From contig PLIQ01000364.1 in NCBI GenBank assembly GCA_003140115.1, forward strand, positions 22,810 to 28,065: DNA of 5,256 nt. Direction: 5' to 3'. The notes beneath the pieces are model-generated. The model was given only the letters and a program-made list of their open reading frames with translations, made no database searches and was not told the DNA's origin. The position numbers were made by a program, and so were the translations under genes. Numbering within the stretch: the first letter of the stretch is position 1; every line of letters begins with the position of its first letter. This stretch comes from Actinomycetota bacterium. GTDB taxonomy: Bacteria > Actinomycetota > Actinomycetes > Streptosporangiales > Streptosporangiaceae. Of the stretch, positions 1 through 5,056 are shown piece after piece.

Positions 1-789
1 TGGTCCGACTTCACCTCCGGCCCGCCGATGCTGGAGGCCATGGCCTCGGGGGCGGTCGACATCGGCGGGGTCGGCGACGCGCCGCCCGTGTTCGCCGCTT
101 CCGGCGGCGAACAGGTCGAGATCGTCGGCGCTCGCCAGACCAACGGCGACCAGGACGCGGTCGTGGTGCCGAAGGGCTCGCCGATCACCTCCATCGCCCA
201 GCTGAAGGGCCAGAAGATCGCCTACGGGTCGGGCAGCTCGGGGAACTACAACCTGCTGACCGTGCTGACCAAGGCGGGGCTGACGACCAAGGACGTTACC
301 TTGGTGAACCTGCAGCCGGCCGAGGCGCTGGCCGCGTTCACCTCGGGGGCCGTAGCCGCCTGGGACATCTGGCCGCCCTACGTCCAGCAGGTCGTCGCGC
401 AGGACGGCGCCAAGGTGCTCGCCACCGGGTCCGCCTACGGCAGCCCGTACTCCTACGAGGTCGCCTCGAAGGCCGCCGTGGCCGACCCGAGCAAGGCCGC
501 CGCGATCAAGGTCTACCTGACCACGCTGGACAAGGCCTATGTCTGGGCGGCGACCCACCCGTCCGCCTGGGCCGCAGCCTGGGGCAAGGCGGCCGGGCTG
601 CCCGCCAGCATCATGGACGTGGCCGCGACGACCGACGCCACCACCCCGATCCCGGTGACCAGCGCCATCGTCTCGTCCGAGCAGAACCTGGTGGACCAGT
701 TCTTCGCGGCCGGGCTCATCCCGACCAAGGTCGACATCTCCGGTTACATCACCAGCGAGTTCAACTCCACAGTGACCGGATCGTCGTGA
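1..789 (+). CDS. ssuA: Aliphatic sulfonate ABC transporter substrate-binding protein (SsuA/TauA/NrtA-like), 5' end outside window
   Basis: The reading frame is open from base 1 and ends at TGA 787-789, giving 262 residues. Family members have about 320, so the signal peptide and first part of lobe 1 are missing. The protein would bind alkanesulfonates outside the membrane and pass them to an SsuBC-type permease and ATPase. Visible family signatures, numbered from the window start, are a GPPMLEAM segment followed by IGGVGDAPPVFAA (about 7-31), a VPKGSPITSIAQLKGQKIA block (about 56-74) that opens the second lobe, and AAWDIWPPY (119-127). These align well with what I recall of E. coli SsuA. An in-frame ATG at 28 lies inside conserved sequence and is not a real start. 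The last 4 nt overlap the next gene, a sulfonate monooxygenase, which supports sulfonate rather than nitrate or taurine as the substrate class. The exact substrate is an inference. Confidence 0.9.
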   Translation, partial: WSDFTSGPPMLEAMASGAVDIGGVGDAPPVFAASGGEQVEIVGARQTNGDQDAVVVPKGSPITSIAQLKGQKIAYGSGSSGNYNLLTVLTKAGLTTKDVTLVNLQPAEALAAFTSGAVAAWDIWPPYVQQVVAQDGAKVLATGSAYGSPYSYEVASKAAVADPSKAAAIKVYLTTLDKAYVWAATHPSAWAAAWGKAAGLPASIMDVAATTDATTPIPVTSAIVSSEQNLVDQFFAAGLIPTKVDISGYITSEFNSTVTGSS

Positions 790-1937
790 GCCACGCGCTC
801 GGCACCGGGGGCGAGCGGCTGACGTTCCACTGGTTCCTGCCCACGTCCGGCGATGGGCGCTCCATCGTCGGACGCGGGCACAGCATCCCCACGGAGGCCG
901 ACGCCGACCGGCCGCCCTCCGTGGAGTACCTGGCGCAGGTGGCCAAGGCGGCCGAGCAGCTCGGGTTCGAGGCGGTGCTCACCCCGACCGGCACCTGGTG
1001 CGAGGACGCCTGGCTGGCCACCGCCGCGCTGATCGCGCACACCACCCGGCTGAAGTTCCTGGTGGCGTTCCGGCCCGGGCTGGTCACCCCCACCCTGGCC
1101 GCCCAGATGGCCGCGACCTACCAGCGGATCTCCGGCGGCAGGCTGCTGCTCAACGTGGTGACCGGCGGCCAGCCAGCCGAACAGCGCAGGTTCGGCGACC
1201 ACCTCTCGCACGACGCCAGGTACGAGCGCACCGGCGAGTTCCTGGCCATCGTCCGAGGCGCATGGACCGGGCAGCCGTTCGATTTCACCGGCGAGCACTA
1301 CCAGGTCGAAGGGGCCACGGTGATGCGCCCGCCGGACCCGGTGCCCGGCGTGTACTTCGGCGGCTCGTCGGCCGCGGCCGGGCCGGTCGCGGCCAGGTAC
1401 GTCGACACGTACCTGACCTGGGGTGAGCCGCCCGCCCAGGTGGCGGACAAGATCGCCTGGATCCGCGGCCTGGCCGAGGCCGAGGGCCGGACCATGCGGT
1501 TCGGCATCCGGCTGCACGTGATCACCAGGGACACCGAGGAGGAGGCCTGGGCGGTGGCGGGCGCGCTGCTCGACCGGCTGGACCCCGACGAGGTCAAGAG
1601 GGCCCAGGAGATCCTGGGCGCCACCGAGTCGGCCGGCCAGGATCGGATGCTCTCGTTGCACGAGTCCTACCGGAGCAGCGGCCGGGCCGGTGACCTGGAG
1701 ATCTACCCGAACCTGTGGGCCGGGGTCGGGCTGGTGCGGGGCGGCGCGGGCACCGCGCTGGTCGGCAGCCACGGCCAGGTCGCCGACCTGATCGAGGAGT
1801 ACGCCGGCCTGGGCATCTCGGAGTTCATCATGTCCGGGTACCCGCACCTGGAGGAGGCGTACTGGTTCGGCGAGGGGGTGCTGCCCGAGCTGCGCAGGCG
1901 CGGCAGGTGGTCCCGGGACCTAGCGGCCTTGTCCTAA
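786..1937 (+). CDS. ssuD: FMNH2-dependent alkanesulfonate monooxygenase SsuD
   Basis: This 383-residue protein matches the length of E. coli SsuD (381) and is similar along its whole length. The family uses reduced flavin and O2 to split the C-S bond of alkanesulfonates, giving an aldehyde and sulfite for sulfur assimilation in the cytoplasm. It has the bacterial luciferase-like TIM-barrel fold. Visible signatures: HWFLPTSGDG (15-24), PTGTWCEDAW (67-76) with the conserved Cys72, LKFLVAFRPG (89-98), YFGGSS (190-195), TWGEPP (211-216), FGIRLHVI (239-246) with Arg242 and His244, LWAGVGLVRGG (310-320) with Arg318, and SGYPHLEEAY (350-359) with Tyr352. The position equal to E. coli His11 is Ser21. 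GTG at 786 is the only start before the first beta strand, and it overlaps the upstream stop as GTGA, so translational coupling is likely. No SsuE-type flavin reductase gene lies in the window, so FMNH2 must come from elsewhere. Confidence 0.96.
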   Translation: MSHALGTGGERLTFHWFLPTSGDGRSIVGRGHSIPTEADADRPPSVEYLAQVAKAAEQLGFEAVLTPTGTWCEDAWLATAALIAHTTRLKFLVAFRPGLVTPTLAAQMAATYQRISGGRLLLNVVTGGQPAEQRRFGDHLSHDARYERTGEFLAIVRGAWTGQPFDFTGEHYQVEGATVMRPPDPVPGVYFGGSSAAAGPVAARYVDTYLTWGEPPAQVADKIAWIRGLAEAEGRTMRFGIRLHVITRDTEEEAWAVAGALLDRLDPDEVKRAQEILGATESAGQDRMLSLHESYRSSGRAGDLEIYPNLWAGVGLVRGGAGTALVGSHGQVADLIEEYAGLGISEFIMSGYPHLEEAYWFGEGVLPELRRRGRWSRDLAALS

Positions 1938-1988
1938 TCGTTATCGAATCGGCCTGGTCACGGCGGCGCTCCCGGGCGTGTTAGTTAC

Positions 1989-2513
1989 GTGCCTGTCCAG
2001 ACCGATGATTTCGGGGAGTTCTACGAGGCCAGCTACCGCCGCGTGGTCGGGTTGGTAGCCGCCATAGTCGGCGACCGGCAGCAGGCCGAGGACATCGCCC
2101 AGGAGGCTTTCTCCCGGGCGCTGACCCGGTGGCACCGAGTCGCCCGCTACGAGCTGCCCGAGGCCTGGGTGCGCAGGGTCGCGCTCCGGCTCACCGTCGA
2201 CGCGGCCCGGCGGGCGCGCCGGGCCAGGATCATGTCCACGCTGCTGGCGGCGGGGCAGCGCGGGGCGTCCAGCGACCGGTACGACGCGCACGACCCGCTG
2301 CAGGCAACGGCGCTGAGCGTCGCCCTGATGCGGCTGCCGCTCCCCCAGCGCCAGGTCCTGGTGCTGTATTACCTGGCCGATCTACCGGTGGATGACATCG
2401 CACGCGACTGCGGGATTTCGGTGGGCACGGTCCGGGCCCGGCTGGCGGCGGCCAGGCACCGGCTGCACCGCGAGCTCACGGAGTCCGACGAGGAGGTGCC
2501 CAATGTTCGATGA
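1989..2513 (+). CDS. SigE-family ECF RNA polymerase sigma factor
   Basis: A 174-residue group 4 (extracytoplasmic function) sigma factor, which would direct RNA polymerase to a small regulon. Region 2 spans roughly residues 8-76: FGEFYEASYRRVVGLV, the AEDIAQEAF segment at 33-41 of the core-binding part, and RRVALRLTVDAARRARR. Region 4 spans about 105-163, with LPLPQRQVLVLYYLADLPVDDIA leading into a helix-turn-helix (CGISVGTVRARLAAARHRL) for -35 recognition. There is no extra C-terminal domain. GTG 1989 is the only usable start, because the frame upstream runs back to the ssuD stop at 1935-1937 without another start codon. No clear Shine-Dalgarno sequence precedes it. The 51-bp gap after ssuD shows no clear terminator, so some read-through is possible. 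The 3' end overlaps the next gene by 11 nt, which is typical of sigma factor/regulator pairs. The target promoter is not identifiable here. Confidence 0.93.
   Translation: MPVQTDDFGEFYEASYRRVVGLVAAIVGDRQQAEDIAQEAFSRALTRWHRVARYELPEAWVRRVALRLTVDAARRARRARIMSTLLAAGQRGASSDRYDAHDPLQATALSVALMRLPLPQRQVLVLYYLADLPVDDIARDCGISVGTVRARLAAARHRLHRELTESDEEVPNVR
2491..2496 (+). promoter_or_regulatory. Shine-Dalgarno site that fixes the start of the membrane protein at 2503
   Basis: A perfect AGGAGG lies inside the 3' end of the sigma factor gene, 6 nt before ATG 2503. It supports that start over the in-frame ATG at 2392, which has no such site and would add 37 low-complexity Arg/Ser/Pro residues lying entirely within the sigma factor gene. 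Confidence 0.8.
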
Positions 2514-3750
2514 CTCGCTGCACGGGCAGCTTGCCGATTGGGTACGCCCGGTCACCAGCCTGCCCATCCCAGACATCCGGGTCCTGCGGAGGCGGGCCCG
2601 GCGGCGCGGGATGCGCAGGGTTGTCACGGTCGCCGTGGTCACCATCGTGGTCGCCGCAGTCGCTGGCGGCGTGACCGCCAGCCGGGCCGGAACGGGGCGG
2701 CCTGCGGGGGGCCGCCACGTGGCGCCGCAGACCGCCTCGCCGAGGATCGTGACCCACGGCCGGTGGCAGCCGGCCGGGCCTCTGCCTAGCGCCGGCGCCA
2801 GCCCGGCCGTGGCCCCGTACATCGTGATTCCCGGCTACGGCGGCGCCGGGGGCGCCCAGGTGAGAAACATGTTCACGGGCCGGACCATCGTGACCATCAA
2901 GCCGCTGCCCGGCCAGTACGTGATAGGGGCAGCGGCAGCAGGCGACGATCGTACGTTCGTGTTGCAGGCGGAGATGGGCGGCCAGCAGCAGGAGTTCGGG
3001 GGAGGCAAGGTGGGGCCGCAGCAAAATCCCACCACCATCGCCTTCGATGAGCTGCGCCTCGGCTCAGACGGCCGGCCGCTATCCCTGGTCACCCTGCTCA
3101 CCGTCTCGGCCAGGGATGCCATGGCGGGATTTGCCATCTCCCAGGACGCCAGCATGCTCGCGTACGCCAACTCGCAGAACAACGGGTTCGAGACCGTGTC
3201 GCTGGCGACGGGCGCGCGCCGGTCATGGGCGCCGCCCGACAGCGGGACCGTATCCGGGACCAGCCTGTCGTGGGCGGGCGACCAGACCCTCGCATTCGAA
3301 TGGCTGGCGGGCGACAACCGCCATCCGCCGGGACTAGGACTCCGGGTGCTCAACATCGACGCACCGGGCAACCTGCTGCAGGCCTCCCGGCTGGTTATCC
3401 CGTACGGCCAGTACTGCGGGGCCACCGCAGCGTGCCAGGATGGTCAGCTGCTCACTCCGGACGGATCCAAGATGCTGGTCACCAGGGTGGCGGCGGACGG
3501 CCAGGACTACGCGGACAGCGTGGCGGAGTACTCCGCCAGCACCGGGCAGCGCCTCGCGGACGTGACGCCGACGATCCAGACTCCGTACGCGGGGCCACCC
3601 TGCGTGCCGCTCTGGACCGACCCGTCGGGCGACCAGGTGATCTCGTTCTGCGGGGAGCACGGTGAGCGGTACGACGACGGCCACCTCAGCCGGGTCACCC
3701 TGCACCCGCCGATGTACGGCCTGAACTTCGGCGCCGCGTTCGTCTGGTAG
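2503..3750 (+). CDS. Single-pass membrane protein with beta-rich, propeller-like exterior; candidate anti-sigma factor/sensor
   Basis: I do not recognise a named family for this 415-residue protein. Residues 1-39 are a short, predicted cytoplasmic segment ending in an Arg-rich stretch (29-39). A hydrophobic helix follows at about 40-58 (VVTVAVVTIVVAAVAGGV), then a Gly/Ala/Pro-rich linker to about 100. The remainder is beta-rich with recurring WD40/TolB-like blade signatures: FAISQDASMLAYA (210-222), SLSWAGDQTLAFEW (254-267), LLTPDGSKMLVTRV (316-329) and LWTDPSGDQVISFC (370-383). The positive-inside rule places this part outside the membrane. Cysteines 305, 311, 367 and 383 fall in it and could form disulfides. 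The gene overlaps the sigma factor gene by 11 nt and is probably co-translated, so a role in controlling the sigma factor is a reasonable inference. However, the N-terminus lacks the HxxxCxxC motif of zinc-binding anti-sigma factors. It could instead be an envelope protein merely co-expressed with the sigma factor. Confidence 0.75.
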   Translation: MFDDSLHGQLADWVRPVTSLPIPDIRVLRRRARRRGMRRVVTVAVVTIVVAAVAGGVTASRAGTGRPAGGRHVAPQTASPRIVTHGRWQPAGPLPSAGASPAVAPYIVIPGYGGAGGAQVRNMFTGRTIVTIKPLPGQYVIGAAAAGDDRTFVLQAEMGGQQQEFGGGKVGPQQNPTTIAFDELRLGSDGRPLSLVTLLTVSARDAMAGFAISQDASMLAYANSQNNGFETVSLATGARRSWAPPDSGTVSGTSLSWAGDQTLAFEWLAGDNRHPPGLGLRVLNIDAPGNLLQASRLVIPYGQYCGATAACQDGQLLTPDGSKMLVTRVAADGQDYADSVAEYSASTGQRLADVTPTIQTPYAGPPCVPLWTDPSGDQVISFCGEHGERYDDGHLSRVTLHPPMYGLNFGAAFVW

Positions 3751-3751
3751 C

Positions 3752-3757
3752 TATCCT
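3752..3757 (+). promoter_or_regulatory. Putative -10 element of a leaderless promoter for the YbaK-like gene
   Basis: TATCCT fits the actinobacterial -10 pattern TANNNT. It begins one base after the upstream stop codon, and 7 nt separate it from ATG 3765, which would place the transcription start at or next to the A of that ATG. No Shine-Dalgarno sequence precedes the ATG, as expected for a leaderless mRNA. No convincing -35 element is seen at 16-19 bp upstream. Confidence 0.45.
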
Positions 3758-3764
3758 TCCTGCC

Positions 3765-4244
3765 ATGCCCGTCGACTTCGCGTCCTTCGCAGCCGTACTC
3801 CGGGACCTGGGTGTGCCCGGCCAGGTGCGGGAACTGCCCGAGCCCGCGCCGACCGCCGCGACCGCCGCCGCCCAACTCGGCTGCGAGGTGGGCGCGATCG
3901 CGAACAGCCTGATCTTCAGCGCGGACGGGGCGCCGCTGCTGGTCATGACCAGCGGCGCGCACCGGGTCGATACGGTCCGGGTGGCGGCGCTGGTCGGGGT
4001 GGCCGCGGTGACTCGAGCCGACGCCCGTTCGGTGCGGGAGTGGACCGGCCAGGCCATCGGCGGTGTCGCCCCGGTCGGGTATCCCGCGCCGATCCGGACG
4101 CTGGTCGACACGTGGCTGGACAAGTACGACGTGGTCTGGGCGGCGGCCGGGCACCCGCACACCGTGTTCCCGACCTCGTTCGCCGAGCTCATCCGCATCA
4201 CCAACGGCACGCCCGCCGAGGTCGGCGCGGTGCCAGGAGCGTAA
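3765..4244 (+). CDS. YbaK/EbsC (ProX/INS superfamily) aminoacyl-tRNA deacylase-like protein
   Basis: A 159-residue single-domain protein, the usual length for free-standing YbaK-family proteins. These hydrolyse mischarged tRNAs such as Cys-tRNA(Pro) or Ala-tRNA(Pro) in trans in the cytoplasm. Family features seen: an N-terminal helical segment with LRDLGVPGQVRELPEPAPTAATAAAQLGCEV (12-42), the strand AIANSLIFSADG (44-55), LLVMTSGAHRVD (58-69) and the conserved GGVAPVG loop (99-105), then GHPHTVF (129-135) before the last helix. The lysine found at the YbaK active site (Lys46 in E. coli, in YKTLLV) is replaced by Asn47. Substrate and even catalytic activity are therefore uncertain, and it may belong to a divergent subfamily. 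ATG 3765 is preceded by no Shine-Dalgarno sequence but by a well-spaced -10-like hexamer. The gene is probably monocistronic, converging on the methyltransferase gene. Confidence 0.88.
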   Translation: MPVDFASFAAVLRDLGVPGQVRELPEPAPTAATAAAQLGCEVGAIANSLIFSADGAPLLVMTSGAHRVDTVRVAALVGVAAVTRADARSVREWTGQAIGGVAPVGYPAPIRTLVDTWLDKYDVVWAAAGHPHTVFPTSFAELIRITNGTPAEVGAVPGA

Positions 4245-4250
4245 GGAAGC

Positions 4251-4269
4251 GCCCTCGGATCGGGCTTTT
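4251..4269 (+). terminator. Weak intrinsic terminator candidate after the YbaK-like gene
   Basis: GCCC (4251-4254) and GGGC (4262-4265) form a 4-bp GC stem around a 7-nt loop, followed at once by TTTT (4266-4269). It starts 6 nt after the stop codon. The stem is short, so this is weak by itself. The larger palindrome directly downstream may add to termination. Confidence 0.4.
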
Positions 4270-4324
4270 CCATGATCGCGGGCAGAAATGGCCGTATACG
4301 GGGCAAAAGTACCCGTGATCATGG
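4270..4324. repeat. 55-bp nested palindrome, possibly a dispersed intergenic (REP/MITE-like) element
   Basis: The outer arms are CCATGATCGCGGG (4270-4282) and CCCGTGATCATGG (4312-4324). They pair at 12 of 13 positions, and the 13th is a G.U wobble in plus-strand RNA. Almost exactly concentric inside lies a perfect 10-bp palindrome, CCGTATACGG (4292-4301). The stretches 4279-4295 and 4300-4316 also resemble each other as direct repeats (12 of 17 positions), sharing GGGCA and CCGT. The element lies between two convergent genes and codes for nothing evident. It could act as a bidirectional transcription barrier, a protein-binding site or a multi-copy mobile repeat. Its copy number in the genome cannot be seen from this window. 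Confidence 0.6.
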
Positions 4325-4336
4325 TCGCCGCCCGGA

Positions 4337-4361
4337 ATGTCTCAACCTCAAGTTCGGACAT
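4337..4361. repeat. Imperfect 25-bp hairpin
   Basis: ATGTC (4337-4341) pairs with GACAT (4357-4361) and AAC (4344-4346) with GTT (4352-4354), closing a 5-nt loop. A 2x2 internal loop (TC/CG, one position of which can form U.G) separates the two stems. The role is unknown. It may be chance or part of the structured intergenic block. Confidence 0.3.
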
Positions 4362-4380
4362 AACGGGATATAACGGGGAT
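4360..4380. repeat. Tandem direct repeat, 10/11 bp, in the convergent intergenic region
   Basis: ATAACGGGAT (4360-4369) is followed directly by ATAACGGGGAT (4370-4380). They are identical except for one inserted G. The period of about one helical turn would put both copies on the same face of the DNA, as in some regulator-binding sites. No promoter is expected here because both flanking genes end toward it. Confidence 0.4.
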
Positions 4381-4387
4381 CGGCAAA

Positions 4388-4409
4388 CCTGATCCGCGAG
4401 CGGATCAGG
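4388..4409 (-). terminator. Perfect inverted repeat, probable terminator of the methyltransferase gene
   Basis: CCTGATCCGC (4388-4397) and GCGGATCAGG (4400-4409) are perfect reverse complements separated by GA, in practice a 9-bp stem with a CGAG tetraloop. Read on the minus strand, the hairpin begins 9 nt after the methyltransferase stop codon and is followed by TTT (4387-4385). The T-run is short, as is common in GC-rich actinomycetes. A protein-binding operator is the alternative, but the position just after the stop codon favours termination. Confidence 0.65.
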
Positions 4410-4418
4410 ACCGGGAAA

Positions 4419-5021
4419 TTATCCGCGCGGCTTGCGCCAGAGCAGTGAGTAACGGAACAGCAGATGACGGCGGTAGCGGACGCCGGGCAGTGTTTCTGTG
4501 GCTGCCGCGCGGACCTCGCGCCAGCTCATTTCCGGGTACAGGATGGGCGCCCCGGATTCGCCCTGGTGGTAGATGGCCCGGTAGAAGAGGTTGGCCGGGA
4601 AGCCCGCGGCGCCCGCGAGGAGGTCGGTGATGGACTTGTCGGCGGCTAGGCCGACGACCGCGAGCTGGCCGCCGGGGCGGAGCAACCGGGCCATGGCGGT
4701 CAGCGCGGCGGCGAAGTCCATGTGGTGCAGCGAGGTGTTGGCGCAGACGAAGTCGAAGCTTGCTTCGGCGAAGTCGTAGGCCAGGAAGTCGGCCTCGATG
4801 AACGTGACTCGGGCTGGGCCGGCGGTGCGGGATCGGGCCCGGGCGATCATGCGCGGGTCACGGTCGATGCCGGTCACCTGGGCGCAGCAGCCGGCGAGCC
4901 GGCCGGCGAGCATCCCGTCTCCGCAGCCGACGTCGAGCGCCGCGCGGCAGCCGGCCGGGACGGCACCGAGGATGACCGGCTGGTAGTGCACATTTTGGTT
5001 CCAATAGCCGGCCCGAGCCAT
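4419..5021 (-). CDS. Class I SAM-dependent methyltransferase, substrate unknown
   Basis: A 200-residue cytoplasmic protein with a complete Rossmann-type methyltransferase core. Motif I, ALDVGCGDG (28-36), forms the S-adenosylmethionine-binding loop. The acidic residue of GIDRD (51-55) should bind the ribose hydroxyls. EAD (76-78) follows strand 3, and CANTSLHHMD (93-102) and LLRPGGQLAVVGL (113-125) are the motif IV and post-motif IV regions. The C-terminal part, with PEMSWREVRA (163-172) and RYSLLWRKP (190-198), resembles that of many small actinobacterial methyltransferases. Nothing visible identifies the acceptor. ATG 5021 is preferred because AGGAGG ends 4 nt before it. The adjacent GTG at 5024 would leave only 1 nt. 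The gene is divergent from pncA and converges on the YbaK-like gene, with a strong hairpin after its stop. No partner gene suggests a pathway. Confidence 0.88.
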   Translation of the reverse strand: MARAGYWNQNVHYQPVILGAVPAGCRAALDVGCGDGMLAGRLAGCCAQVTGIDRDPRMIARARSRTAGPARVTFIEADFLAYDFAEASFDFVCANTSLHHMDFAAALTAMARLLRPGGQLAVVGLAADKSITDLLAGAAGFPANLFYRAIYHQGESGAPILYPEMSWREVRAAATETLPGVRYRRHLLFRYSLLWRKPRG

Positions 5022-5025
5022 CACG

Positions 5026-5031
5026 CCTCCT
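5026..5031 (-). promoter_or_regulatory. Shine-Dalgarno site of the methyltransferase gene
   Basis: The minus strand reads AGGAGG here, 4 nt before ATG 5021 and 1 nt before GTG 5024. The spacing favours the ATG. Confidence 0.75.
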
Positions 5032-5039
5032 GGGTCCGG

Positions 5040-5045
5040 AGGATA
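5040..5045 (-). promoter_or_regulatory. Putative -10 element of the methyltransferase promoter
   Basis: The minus strand reads TATCCT, the same hexamer as proposed for the YbaK-like gene. A start site around 5031-5035 would give a very short leader that contains, or only just contains, the Shine-Dalgarno site. It shares two bases (5044-5045) with the proposed pncA -10 element on the other strand. No clear -35 element is seen. Confidence 0.4.
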
Positions 5046-5049
5046 CCGT
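5044..5049 (+). promoter_or_regulatory. Putative -10 element of a leaderless pncA promoter
   Basis: TACCGT fits TANNNT and stands 7 nt before ATG 5057, the same spacing as upstream of the YbaK-like gene. GGAGG at 5038-5042 is 14 nt from the ATG, too far for a normal ribosome binding site, so a leaderless mRNA is the simpler reading. No clear -35 element is seen. Confidence 0.4.
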
Positions 5050-5056
5050 TGGGCCT

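Noticed and set aside
744..1847. Long open frame (367 codons) on the minus strand
   Set aside because: It lies antisense to ssuD in full. It is Gly/Pro/Arg-rich low-complexity translation with no recognisable domain, as expected from GC-rich codon bias opposite a real gene.
1938..1988. Terminator or ECF-type promoter between ssuD and the sigma factor gene
   Set aside because: No stem followed by a T-run is present. CGTGTT (1977-1982) and GGTCAC (1956-1961) are too far from a GGAAC/CGTC-type ECF pattern to be called.
2392..2502. N-terminal extension of the membrane protein from ATG 2392
   Set aside because: The extra 37 residues are a shadow of sigma factor region 4 in another frame, and a perfect Shine-Dalgarno site points to ATG 2503.
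4292..4301. CCGTATACGG as a separate operator
   Set aside because: It is concentric with the 55-bp palindrome and lies between convergent gene ends, so it is treated as the core of that element.
3507..4361. Minus-strand open frame (284 codons) spanning the membrane protein end and the YbaK-like gene
   Set aside because: It is antisense to two well-supported genes and has Arg/Gly/Pro-rich composition with no domain signature.
5022..5024. GTG as the start of the methyltransferase gene
   Set aside because: It leaves only 1 nt after AGGAGG. The adjacent ATG at 5021 has a workable 4-nt spacing, and the difference is one residue.
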